6,194 nucleotides of DNA from Halothiobacillus neapolitanus (GTDB taxonomy: Bacteria; Pseudomonadota; Gammaproteobacteria; Halothiobacillales; Halothiobacillaceae): positions 1 through 6,194 of the forward strand of contig DYMR01000117.1 in the NCBI GenBank assembly GCA_020721485.1, given 5' to 3'. Shown one piece after another: positions 1 through 5,818 of the stretch. The position numbers and the translations under genes are program-made. Position 1 is the stretch's first letter. Every line of letters starts with the position of its first letter. The notes below the pieces were generated by a model. It ran no database searches. It had not been told where the DNA came from and saw only the letters and a list, made by a program, of their open reading frames with translations.

Positions 1-2174
1 TACTGCGCCGCACGCGCCCGCACGCCGGGGTAATCCACTTTGCCGGTGCCCAGTAAGGGAATGGCTTCGACCGGCAAAATCTGACGCGGCACGGCGAGTT
101 CACTCAAACCCAGCCGCCGTGCCGCTTCCAGCAAGGCGCTGCGCGTGAGCCCCGCTTCGGTCGTCAACAACACCAACTGCTCGCCGCGTTGTGAATCCGG
201 CAGGTTGGTGGCGGCATGGCTGGCATACGGTGCCGCTGCGCGCGCCATTGCTTCTACGGTTTCCAGCGAGACCATTTCACCGGCGATTTTGGCGAAGCGT
301 TTGAGCCGCCCGCGAATGGTGACGAAGCCTTCCTCATCGAGCGACACGATGTCGCCGGTGTTGTACCAACCCGCCCCCAATTCTGGCACGGTCGGCGCTT
401 CGAGCACGCCGGGGGCATCCGACCGCAGATACCCGCTCATCACATTGGGGCCGCGCACGCAGAGCAAGCCTGCATCCTCGATGCCCGGCACCGGCAATAA
501 TTGGTGTTCAATGCCGGGCAGAAATTGCCCCACGGTGCCGCTGCGGTAGGCCATCGGCGTATTGACCGCCAGCACCGGCGCGGTTTCCGTCACGCCGTAG
601 CCTTCCAGTATGCGCAGGCCGAATTTTTCGAACCACAACGCCCGCACTGATTCGCTGAGTTTTTCTGCGCCGGCAATCACATAGCGCAGTTTATGGAAGT
701 CGTAGGGGTGCGCGAATTTGCCGTAATTCGCCAGAAAACTATTGGTGCCGAACAGGAGGGTGCAATTGCGGTCGTAGGCGATTTCCGGTACCAGTTTGTA
801 TTGCAGCGGCGAGATGTGCAGGAACACCCGCGCGCCGGTCAGCAGCGGCAGAAGCAATCCGCCGGTAAGGCCGAATGCGTGAAAAACCGGCAGCACATTC
901 AACACCTTATCCACCGGCGTCAAATCAAACACCGATTGAATCTGCGCGATGTTGGCGAGCAGCGCCCGATGCGATAACACCACGCCTTTGGGCTTGCCTT
1001 CCGAGCCGGAGGTGAACAGGATCACCGCCGCTGAGGCGGGGTCTACCGGCGCAGCAAACGCGGTCAACGGCGACCTACGGACGGTGAACACCCACCAACG
1101 ATCCGCGAGCGAAAATTCCCGCCGCATGTCTTCCAGATAGCGAATGGTGACGCCCGGCCAATCGTTCAGCACGGCGGTCAAATTGGCTTTTTCGGCGAAG
1201 GCACGGGCGGTAATGACCACCCGCAACGGGCAGGCTTGCGCCGCCGCCCGCAAGCCATCGGCACCGGCGGTGTAATTGAGCATCGCAGGCACGCGCCCTG
1301 CCGCCGACAACCCCAAGAGCATCGCCGCCGTGACACCCAAATTCGGCAACAACACGCCAACGGCTTCCCCTTGCGCGGTGTCGCGCGCGGCCCAGCGCCC
1401 AAAGGCCAAGGCCATGGTGGCTAAGCGGCCATAACTCAACGCATCGGTTTTCACATCTTCGAGCACGCCCCGGCGCCGCCCGAAGGTCGCCATCGCCGCC
1501 ACATACGCGGTCCACAGCGACTGTGCGGGGCGCGCCGCGAACAGCGCGTGCTGCATCAGCGCCCGCATGGCTTCGCCGGCGCGCTGACGACGGATGCGCG
1601 CGGAGGCGGCTTCCGGCAGGGGGAACGGGGACGCGGGCAGCACCGTCAGTGACACGGCAGGCCGCCAGGATTTGGGTTGCAACGCCGACATCCGGCTGAA
1701 ATAGCTGCGTTTGAGGCCATCGAGCCGCACCGGCACCACCGTCGCCGCACTGCGGGCAGCGAGCATGGCCGGGCCGTCGTACACCTTCATTAAGCCGCCG
1801 GTATCGGAAATCCGCCCTTCCGGAAAAATTACCACGGGGCGATTCTGTTGCAAAGCACGCAACACGGTTTTCATGCCAATCGGGCGCAGCGGATCCACCG
1901 CCACCGTGTCCACCAGCGAGAGCAGCAGCCGAAACGCGCGGTTTTGCATGACGCCGGTATGCACCACGAACACCGGATCAATCGGCAGAAATAGCCCGAT
2001 CATCAGGCCATCTAAATACGATTCATGATTGGCGACGATCAGTTGCCGCCCGCCAAACTCGAAGCCCTCGGGTTTGTTGACGGTCACGCGAAACACAAAG
2101 CGCAACACCGGGCGCAGCACCGCGCGAACCGCCGCGCGCGCCCCTTGCTTCATCCATCGAATCAACAGGTTCAT
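1..2174 (-). CDS. aas: Aas-like bifunctional acyl-ACP synthetase / 2-acylglycerophosphoethanolamine acyltransferase (3' end at window edge)
   Basis: One uninterrupted frame of 724 codons runs from ATG at 2174 to the edge; the next codon begins TA, so the stop may be cut by the edge. E. coli Aas is about 719 residues, so the gene is essentially complete. Family role: an inner-membrane enzyme that activates fatty acid on bound ACP with ATP and transfers it to lyso-phosphatidylethanolamine. The N-terminal PlsC-type acyltransferase part shows the HX4D box (NHESYLD, His50-Asp55) and FPEGR (117-121). The C-terminal adenylate-forming part shows LFTSGSEGKPKG (386-397), GYGVTET (525-531), WYNTGD (603-608), the hinge segment RLKRFAKIAGEMVSLE (from about 623) and the C-terminal lysine in GTGKVDY (Lys712). 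All key motifs are intact. The start is fixed by a strong Shine-Dalgarno 7 nt upstream. It lies 51 bp downstream of the arsR-type gene on the same strand, separated by a hairpin but no terminator. A plain acyl-CoA ligase is ruled out by the acyltransferase domain. Confidence 0.93.
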   Translation of the reverse strand, partial: MNLLIRWMKQGARAAVRAVLRPVLRFVFRVTVNKPEGFEFGGRQLIVANHESYLDGLMIGLFLPIDPVFVVHTGVMQNRAFRLLLSLVDTVAVDPLRPIGMKTVLRALQQNRPVVIFPEGRISDTGGLMKVYDGPAMLAARSAATVVPVRLDGLKRSYFSRMSALQPKSWRPAVSLTVLPASPFPLPEAASARIRRQRAGEAMRALMQHALFAARPAQSLWTAYVAAMATFGRRRGVLEDVKTDALSYGRLATMALAFGRWAARDTAQGEAVGVLLPNLGVTAAMLLGLSAAGRVPAMLNYTAGADGLRAAAQACPLRVVITARAFAEKANLTAVLNDWPGVTIRYLEDMRREFSLADRWWVFTVRRSPLTAFAAPVDPASAAVILFTSGSEGKPKGVVLSHRALLANIAQIQSVFDLTPVDKVLNVLPVFHAFGLTGGLLLPLLTGARVFLHISPLQYKLVPEIAYDRNCTLLFGTNSFLANYGKFAHPYDFHKLRYVIAGAEKLSESVRALWFEKFGLRILEGYGVTETAPVLAVNTPMAYRSGTVGQFLPGIEHQLLPVPGIEDAGLLCVRGPNVMSGYLRSDAPGVLEAPTVPELGAGWYNTGDIVSLDEEGFVTIRGRLKRFAKIAGEMVSLETVEAMARAAAPYASHAATNLPDSQRGEQLVLLTTEAGLTRSALLEAARRLGLSELAVPRQILPVEAIPLLGTGKVDYPGVRARAAQ

Positions 2175-2181
2175 GGCTCAA

Positions 2182-2188
2182 TCTCCTT
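2182..2188 (-). promoter_or_regulatory. Ribosome binding site of aas
   Basis: AAGGAGA on the minus strand, 7 nt before the ATG at 2174. It fixes the start. The surrounding 10-mer AAGGAGATTG is repeated exactly in front of the spy-like gene. Confidence 0.85.
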
Positions 2189-2202
2189 TTTGCTCTATGG
2201 GT

Positions 2203-2240
2203 TTAGCAGGCTGTTGAAACCATTTTCAACAGCCTGTTAA
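2203..2240 (-). repeat. Palindromic hairpin element, copy A
   Basis: Arms CAGGCTGTTGAAA (2207-2219) and TTTCAACAGCCTG (2224-2236) pair perfectly over 13 bp around a 4-nt loop. A G-T pair and three A-T pairs extend it outward to 2203 and 2240. No T-run follows on either strand, so it does not look like an intrinsic terminator. It sits between arsR and aas, 32 nt before the aas ATG counting from the perfect stem, and contains the arsR stop codon. A close relative lies at 3251-3289 in the same orientation (loop AATGG read on the minus strand) and a half-copy at 5650-5664. It resembles a REP-like dispersed element; a role as RNA structure between cotranscribed genes is inference. Confidence 0.85.
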
Positions 2241-2570
2241 CCCTTGAATTTCTGCACGGTGCGCAAACTCGGTGACAAAATCCGTCACCACGGTAAAGGT
2301 GTCGAGCAAGCGGGCGGTATTGACCCGCAGATACACCGCTTTACCTTCTTTTTCTTCCAGCAATACCCCCGTGTCGCGCAGCAATTTCAGGTGGTGCGTG
2401 ACCGCCGTGCGCGACAAGGCCGACACTTCCACCAACTGGCGGATGGTCAAGCGCTCGCCCGGCTCGAACAGCAGCAGCAAGCGTTGGCGTTGCGGATCAC
2501 CTAAGGCGGTGAACACCTTGGCGGTGTCGGCCCAGGCGTCAGGGAGGGTTTGGAGGATGGCGGTATTCAT
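2226..2570 (-). CDS. ArsR-family winged-helix transcriptional regulator
   Basis: 114 residues, typical for the ArsR/SmtB family of dimeric DNA-binding repressors. An N-terminal helix leads into FTALGDPQRQRLLLL (20-34), the usual 'ALGDPxRxRIL' entry of the family. The helix-turn-helix spans about 41-64, with recognition helix SRTAVTHHLKLL (53-64). The wing covers GVLLEEKEGKAVYLRV (68-83). The metal-binding ELCVCDL box of ArsR is absent and the only cysteine is the final residue, so the signal is not arsenite through that site, nor a two-cysteine redox switch; the ligand is unknown. The ATG at 2570 is the only Met, and no Shine-Dalgarno precedes it. The last four codons (Leu-Thr-Gly-Cys) and the stop lie inside the 2203-2240 hairpin. 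It has its own promoter and a palindrome over the start codon, suggesting autorepression, and is probably cotranscribed with aas. Confidence 0.9.
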   Translation of the reverse strand: MNTAILQTLPDAWADTAKVFTALGDPQRQRLLLLFEPGERLTIRQLVEVSALSRTAVTHHLKLLRDTGVLLEEKEGKAVYLRVNTARLLDTFTVVTDFVTEFAHRAEIQGLTGC

Positions 2571-2588
2571 AACTACATATTTAGTTAT
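2569..2588. promoter_or_regulatory. Palindromic operator candidate over the arsR-type start codon
   Basis: A perfect inverted repeat, ATAACTA (2569-2575) and TAGTTAT (2582-2588) with a 6-nt AT-rich centre, overlaps the start codon and the predicted -10 of the ArsR-type gene. Dimeric ArsR proteins bind AT-rich dyads of this size at their own promoters, so autorepression is the natural reading. Binding is inferred, not shown. Confidence 0.65.
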
Positions 2589-2605
2589 TTAGATCGGCCT
2601 GTCAA
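2578..2605 (-). promoter_or_regulatory. Promoter of the arsR-type gene (and probably aas)
   Basis: A perfect -35 TTGACA (minus strand, 2605-2600) is followed after 16 nt by TAAATA (2583-2578), a 3/6 match to the -10 consensus. The start site would fall about 7 nt later, at 2570-2571, which is the A of the start codon. No better -10 exists at 17 or 18 nt. The -35 is strong evidence; the -10 is weak. Confidence 0.55.
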
Positions 2606-2614
2606 GCGCTCAAT

Positions 2615-2641
2615 AAAAAACCCGAACCACTCGGGTTCGGG
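2615..2641 (-). terminator. Rho-independent terminator of the spy/cpxP-like gene
   Basis: Read on the minus strand, CCCGAACC pairs with GGTTCGGG in a perfect 8-bp GC-rich stem with a 5-nt loop, followed directly by six T. It lies about 60 bp after the spy-like stop and ends 9 bp before the -35 of the arsR promoter, so it separates the two transcription units. Confidence 0.92.
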
Positions 2642-2700
2642 CTGGGGCTGTTTGGGGCGGGCAGCGCCGCCACCGCATGCGGGTGCTCAGTGGGTCGAGT

Positions 2701-3207
2701 TCAGTTGCCGGGTTGTTCAGCCATGTCGCCGCGCTTCTCGCGCATCTTTTTCATTTCTTCGCGCATACGCTTCGGTTCATCGCGGGCGTATTCATCCAGC
2801 ACTTGCTGCTGATTCGGCTGCAACACCACGCGCAGTTGCGCCGTGGCGGTGCTCAAGTTGTCCAGCAGTTGCGCCATTTGATCGGCACGCATCGCGCGCA
2901 TTTTGGCGATTTGCGTCGCGGTTTCTGTCGGGGTTTGGTGATAATGCGGCAGCTTGAGCATCGACAAGCGCGCGCCTTCATACTGCTCCCACGAAGCCTG
3001 CTGGCCTGCGGTTAATTGCAGGCGATTGGCCAATTCGTTGAGTTCGGCTTTCATGTGCTCGGTGCGCATGGCCTCAAATTTTTCTGCCCGCTGTGCTTTA
3101 CCGGGCGGCGGCGGCGCGGTCGGATCCGCCAGCGCCACCACGGGGGCGGCCAGCGCCAGCATTAAAGACACCGCCAATGAGCGAGTCAGAACGGGAACGG
3201 TTTTCAT
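2701..3207 (-). CDS. Spy/CpxP-family periplasmic protein (LTXXQ motif)
   Basis: 168 residues from ATG 3207, close to the length of CpxP and Spy (about 160-166). A signal peptide is visible: basic start, hydrophobic stretch about 11-26, and a likely cleavage after ALA27. The mature part is highly charged and helical, rich in Met, Gln, Arg and Glu. The family motif LTAGQ is at 65-69, inside QLTAGQQASWEQYE. A second, degenerate copy is LQPNQ at 129-133, inside LQPNQQQVLDEY. Family members are periplasmic chaperones or modulators of envelope stress kinases. The start is chosen because AAGGAGA lies 6 nt upstream; the open frame extends to 3294, but that part reads through a hairpin and has no signal peptide. 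It is divergent from the OmpR/EnvZ-type pair, as cpxP is from cpxRA, so control by that pair is plausible. It could instead be a metal-resistance periplasmic protein of the same fold (CnrX-like). Confidence 0.85.
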   Translation of the reverse strand: MKTVPVLTRSLAVSLMLALAAPVVALADPTAPPPPGKAQRAEKFEAMRTEHMKAELNELANRLQLTAGQQASWEQYEGARLSMLKLPHYHQTPTETATQIAKMRAMRADQMAQLLDNLSTATAQLRVVLQPNQQQVLDEYARDEPKRMREEMKKMREKRGDMAEQPGN

Positions 3208-3213
3208 GAGCAA

Positions 3214-3220
3214 TCTCCTT
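3214..3220 (-). promoter_or_regulatory. Ribosome binding site of the spy/cpxP-like gene
   Basis: AAGGAGA on the minus strand, 6 nt before the ATG at 3207. It decides this start over the in-frame ATG codons farther upstream at 3237 and 3294, which would give a product without an N-terminal signal peptide. Confidence 0.85.
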
Positions 3221-3250
3221 CTTGAGTCGGCCGACATTGGCCTGCGACAC

Positions 3251-3289
3251 TTAACAGGATGTTGAAACCATTTTTCAACATCCTGTAAA
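3251..3289 (-). repeat. Palindromic hairpin element, copy B
   Basis: Arms ACAGGATGTTGAAA (3254-3267) and TTTCAACATCCTGT (3273-3286) form a perfect 14-bp stem with a 5-nt loop. It matches copy A at 2203-2240 except that one stem pair is A-T here (3259/3281) where copy A has C-G (2211/2232), and the loop is 1 nt longer. It lies 46 nt upstream of the spy-like start. There is no T-run, so it is not an intrinsic terminator. Confidence 0.85.
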
Positions 3290-3362
3290 GCCATACATTG
3301 ACAGGGGACAGTACACCGCGTTCCTGTAAACCCCGAATGGCAGGCGGCGCCCGGTTTGTAAA
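3284..3362. promoter_or_regulatory. Three TGTAAA direct repeats in the divergent control region
   Basis: TGTAAA occurs at 3284-3289, 3325-3330 and 3357-3362, the first two within TCCTGTAAA. The spacings are 41 and 32 bp, close to four and three helical turns. GTAAA is the half-site core of CpxR, and similar words occur in OmpR sites, so they are candidate sites for the neighbouring response regulator. CpxR boxes normally carry two half-sites only 5 bp apart, which is not the case here. The first copy overlaps the hairpin arm. Confidence 0.3.
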
Positions 3363-3370
3363 CCGTTTGT
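3352..3370. promoter_or_regulatory. Candidate response-regulator operator: palindrome plus 11-bp direct repeat
   Basis: CGGTTT and AAACCG (3352-3365) form a 14-bp palindrome around GT. Overlapping it, GTTTGT recurs at 3354-3359 and 3365-3370, exactly 11 bp apart. OmpR/PhoB-family regulators usually bind tandem half-sites in 10-11 bp register. The location in the divergent region between spy-like and regulator genes fits. Binding is inferred. Confidence 0.4.
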
Positions 3371-3412
3371 TGGGCTTTTGTGGTGCGGGCAGGAAAATCC
3401 CGGCGCCACGGC

Positions 3413-3418
3413 TATGAT
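3413..3418 (+). promoter_or_regulatory. Possible -10 element of the regulator-kinase operon
   Basis: TATGAT matches the sigma-70 -10 in five of six bases and lies 32 nt before the regulator ATG, giving a short leader containing the Shine-Dalgarno. No recognisable -35 stands 16-18 nt upstream, so either the promoter is activator-dependent or the match is chance. Confidence 0.35.
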
Positions 3419-3449
3419 GCGCAGATCAACGCACCCGGAGACAACGCGG

Positions 3450-4157
3450 ATGAAATCCTTATTGGTGGTCGATGACGATCCCGATCTGCGCAGCTTGTTG
3501 CAGGATTATTTGGGCGAGCAAGGCTATACGGTGCGCACCGCCGCCGAGGGCACAGCTCTGTGGGCGGCGCTGGCCGAGCAACCGGCGGATTTAATTATTC
3601 TGGATGTGATGCTGCCGGGCACCGATGGGTTGGAACTGTGCCGCCTGCTGCGCGCGCGCATGAGCACGCCGATCTTGATGCTGACCGCACGCGGCGATGA
3701 AATGGATCGGATCATCGGGCTGGAAATGGGGGCGGATGATTACCTGCCCAAACCCTTTCACCCCCGCGAATTACTCGCCCGCATTCGGAGCATTTTCCGG
3801 CGGGTGGCGCAAACCGGTTCGGGCAGCCCGGCGCGCACGGTGCAGTTCGATGGCTGGACGCTCGACCTCGCCGCGCATCATTTGATCCGTGCCGATCATG
3901 TCGTCGTGCCGCTGTCCACCGGCGAATTTCGCCTGCTCAAAGCCTTGGCGGAACACCCCAATCAGGTGCTTTCGCGCGATCAACTGATGGACGCCCTCGC
4001 CGGGCGCGATGCCGATCCGTTCGACCGCACGATCGATGTGATGATTAGCCGCTTGCGCCGCCGCTTGGGGGATGACGCCCGCGAACCGGCGCTGATCAAA
4101 ACCATCCGCAACGAAGGCTATGTGCTGCTCACCCAAGCCCGGCTACCCGGCGCATGA
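3450..4157 (+). CDS. OmpR-family response regulator
   Basis: 235 residues from ATG 3450, the normal length for OmpR/PhoB-type regulators. The receiver domain (about 3-118) has the acidic pocket Asp8-Asp10, phospho-acceptor Asp52 in LDVMLPGTDG, the switch Thr79 in LTARG, and Lys101 in PKPF. A short linker leads to a C-terminal winged helix (about 130-230), with STGEFRLLKALAEHP in the alpha-loop region and recognition helix TIDVMISRLRRRLG. Wording such as EMDRIIGLEMGADDYLPKPF and PRELLARIRS is closer to OmpR than to CpxR as I recall them. GGAG lies 9 nt before this ATG; in-frame upstream starts at 3378, 3414 and 3417 have no such site and add no recognisable sequence. Its stop overlaps the kinase start by 4 bp (ATGA), indicating translational coupling. 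Targets are unknown; the divergent spy-like gene is the obvious candidate. Confidence 0.94.
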   Translation: MKSLLVVDDDPDLRSLLQDYLGEQGYTVRTAAEGTALWAALAEQPADLIILDVMLPGTDGLELCRLLRARMSTPILMLTARGDEMDRIIGLEMGADDYLPKPFHPRELLARIRSIFRRVAQTGSGSPARTVQFDGWTLDLAAHHLIRADHVVVPLSTGEFRLLKALAEHPNQVLSRDQLMDALAGRDADPFDRTIDVMISRLRRRLGDDAREPALIKTIRNEGYVLLTQARLPGA

Positions 4158-5608
4158 TGAAACGACTGATTCCGGCGAGCCTGTTCGGGCAAATTCTACT
4201 CACCCTGCTGCTGGGCATTCTCGTCGCCACCGGCGTGAGCCTCGGGCTACTGCTGCATGATCGCGCCAAACTGGCGGATCGGCTGATCGGCGATTACGCC
4301 ATCGAACGCTTGGCGCAAACCATCAACATCCTCAATCAAGCCGATGCCGCCGAGCGGCCGCGTTTGGCGCGTCTGCTGAACGACCACCCCACCCGCATCG
4401 AGCTGCGCGCGCGCTGGCGCCACCCCGATCGGCAAAACGACAATGCGCAAGAAAATGGCATTACCCGCCGCTTGGCCGAACGGCTGCGTCAAGCGCTCGA
4501 CAACCCGCTCAAACTGCAAGTGCTGGCCATCGCCCGCCAAGTGGAGCAACCCAAGCCACTGCCAGAATGGCTAATGCTCGGCCTGCCGGTGCTGGATCGT
4601 CCGATTTGGCAACACCCCGCCCTGGCACGCCCGCAAGTCACCGAGGCCGCCAAGCCCTTGTTCAACTTCGCTTTTGTGCTGATTCAAGCCCGGCTGAACG
4701 ATGGCAGCATTCTCACCCTGCGCCACGCCCTGCCGCCGCCGATGCGCTGGCCGCTGCAAACCATGGGCTGGCTGCTGGGCTTGGGCGCCATCGTGCTCGC
4801 CATCGTGGCCTTCGTGCTACGCCGCCTGACCCGCCCGCTGGACGCCCTCGCCCGCGCCGCCACCTTATTACCACAGCAACTCGACCAACCGCCCCTGCCC
4901 GAAACCGGCCCGACCGAAGTCAGCCGAGCCGCGCAGGCGTTCAACCAAATGCAGCGCGACATCCGCCAACTCATCGACGCGCGCGGGCAAGCGCTCGCTG
5001 GGGTATCGCACGATCTGCGCCTGCCGATCACCCGCATTCGGCTGCGCTTGGCCGCCCTACCGGAAGACGAGCGCCGCGCCAAAATTGAAGACGACCTCAG
5101 CGACATGGACACCATGATCGGCCACACCCTCGCCTACCTGCGCGCCGGCGCCCGCAGCGAAGCGCCGGTCGAACTCGATCTCAACGCCCTGCTCGATGTG
5201 CTGTGCGACGACATGAGCGTGCTCGGCGCCCGCATCGAACGCAGCGGCGACGCCCAAGCCCCGCTGCGCACCCGGCCGCAAGCCCTGCAACGGGCGCTGC
5301 AAAACCTGCTCGAAAACGCATGGCGCTACGGCGATGGCGCGATCCGCCTCGTCGTCGTCGATAGCCCGCAGCAACTCAGCCTCGCGATTGGCGACCGCGG
5401 CCCCGGCATCGCCCCGGCCGATCGGGAGCGGGTATTCGAACCCTTCGTCCGGCTGGAAACCTCGCGCGCCAAACACACCGGCGGCAGCGGACTGGGTTTG
5501 GCCATCGCCCGAGCCATCATTCGCGCAGAAGGCGGCGATTTAGTGCTGACCAGCCGCGAAGGCGGCGGCACTTGGGCAGAAATCACCCTGCCCCGCATCA
5601 CCGCCTGA
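4154..5608 (+). CDS. EnvZ-type membrane sensor histidine kinase
   Basis: 484 residues, with a start at ATG 4154 overlapping the regulator stop; the next codon, 4157, is also ATG. Layout: transmembrane helix 1 about 13-34, a periplasmic region about 36-198 without a domain I recognise, helix 2 about 203-222, HAMP about 223-275, then the dimerisation/phosphotransfer segment with His286 in GVSHDLRLPITRIR. The ATP-binding domain has an N-box with NLLENAWRYG (Asn384, Asn388), G1 DRGPG (414-418), F-box VFEPFVRLE (427-435) and G2 GGSGLGLA (443-450). All catalytic boxes are present, so it should autophosphorylate His286 and pass phosphate to Asp52 of the upstream regulator. The H-box resembles EnvZ (SHDLRTPLTRIRL), but Leu290 stands where EnvZ has the Thr used for phosphatase activity. 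The periplasmic region is larger than EnvZ's, so its signal probably differs. Confidence 0.94.
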   Translation: MMKRLIPASLFGQILLTLLLGILVATGVSLGLLLHDRAKLADRLIGDYAIERLAQTINILNQADAAERPRLARLLNDHPTRIELRARWRHPDRQNDNAQENGITRRLAERLRQALDNPLKLQVLAIARQVEQPKPLPEWLMLGLPVLDRPIWQHPALARPQVTEAAKPLFNFAFVLIQARLNDGSILTLRHALPPPMRWPLQTMGWLLGLGAIVLAIVAFVLRRLTRPLDALARAATLLPQQLDQPPLPETGPTEVSRAAQAFNQMQRDIRQLIDARGQALAGVSHDLRLPITRIRLRLAALPEDERRAKIEDDLSDMDTMIGHTLAYLRAGARSEAPVELDLNALLDVLCDDMSVLGARIERSGDAQAPLRTRPQALQRALQNLLENAWRYGDGAIRLVVVDSPQQLSLAIGDRGPGIAPADRERVFEPFVRLETSRAKHTGGSGLGLAIARAIIRAEGGDLVLTSREGGGTWAEITLPRITA

Positions 5609-5649
5609 CCCAATTCACCCAAGCCACAGCGGATGACCTCGATGCGTCC

Positions 5650-5664
5650 TTAACAGGCTGTTAA
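5650..5664. repeat. Half-copy of the hairpin element
   Basis: TTAACAGGCTGTTAA is itself a perfect 15-nt palindrome around one G. Its first 13 bases equal the outer arm of hairpin copy A read on the minus strand. The second arm found in copies A and B is missing, so it looks like a partial or decayed unit. Confidence 0.55.
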
Positions 5665-5675
5665 ACGCGCAGAGT

Positions 5676-5710
5676 GGGGGTAAAAGTTGGGGCGAGGGTG
5701 AGGGTGAGGG
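5676..5710 (+). other. G-rich tract with G-quadruplex potential
   Basis: Five runs of three or more G on the + strand: G5 at 5676-5680, G4 at 5689-5692, then GGG at 5696-5698, 5702-5704 and 5708-5710. The last four runs are separated by 3-nt loops (CGA, TGA, TGA), a textbook quadruplex pattern. It lies about 110 nt before the subtilase-type start and would be in RNA if the kinase transcript reads through. Confidence 0.6.
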
Positions 5711-5812
5711 AAATTATTGCGCAGGACACCGCCCTGCATAGTCACGGAAAACCGCGTCATCTGGGCAACATGAGCCCCCGCTACTCTGGCAAAATACCCA
5801 ACAAATTTTGAC

Positions 5813-5818
5813 AAGGAT
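5813..5818 (+). promoter_or_regulatory. Ribosome binding site of the subtilase-type gene
   Basis: AAGGAT ends 5 nt before the ATG at 5824. A stop (TGA at 5809-5811) closes the frame just upstream, so this is the first possible start. Confidence 0.7.

Noticed and set aside
145..1515. Several open frames of 60-146 codons on both strands within 145-1515
   Set aside because: They lie inside the aas frame, which has intact family motifs end to end. Their products are Arg/Ala/Pro-rich shadow translations with no domain.
2203..2240. Hairpin copy A as a rho-independent terminator
   Set aside because: No T-run follows on either strand and the stem is AT-rich near the loop, unlike the clear terminator at 2615-2641.
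3208..3294. N-terminal extension of the spy-like protein to ATG 3294
   Set aside because: The extension is translated from the hairpin, lacks a Shine-Dalgarno, and would bury the signal peptide.
3298..3303. TTGACA as a -35 for the regulator operon
   Set aside because: At 16-18 nt downstream there is no -10-like hexamer; the nearest TGTAAA is 21 nt away.
3378..3449. N-terminal extension of the response regulator to ATG 3378
   Set aside because: OmpR-type receivers start a few residues before the first beta strand. The ATG at 3450 does so and has GGAG upstream.
4567..5476. Long alternative frames (up to 173 codons) over the kinase gene
   Set aside because: The kinase frame carries every expected box. 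These frames are typical GC-rich shadows without motifs or ribosome binding sites.
5808..5813. TTGACA as a -35 for the subtilase-type gene
   Set aside because: It overlaps the ribosome binding site, so transcription from it would start inside the coding region.
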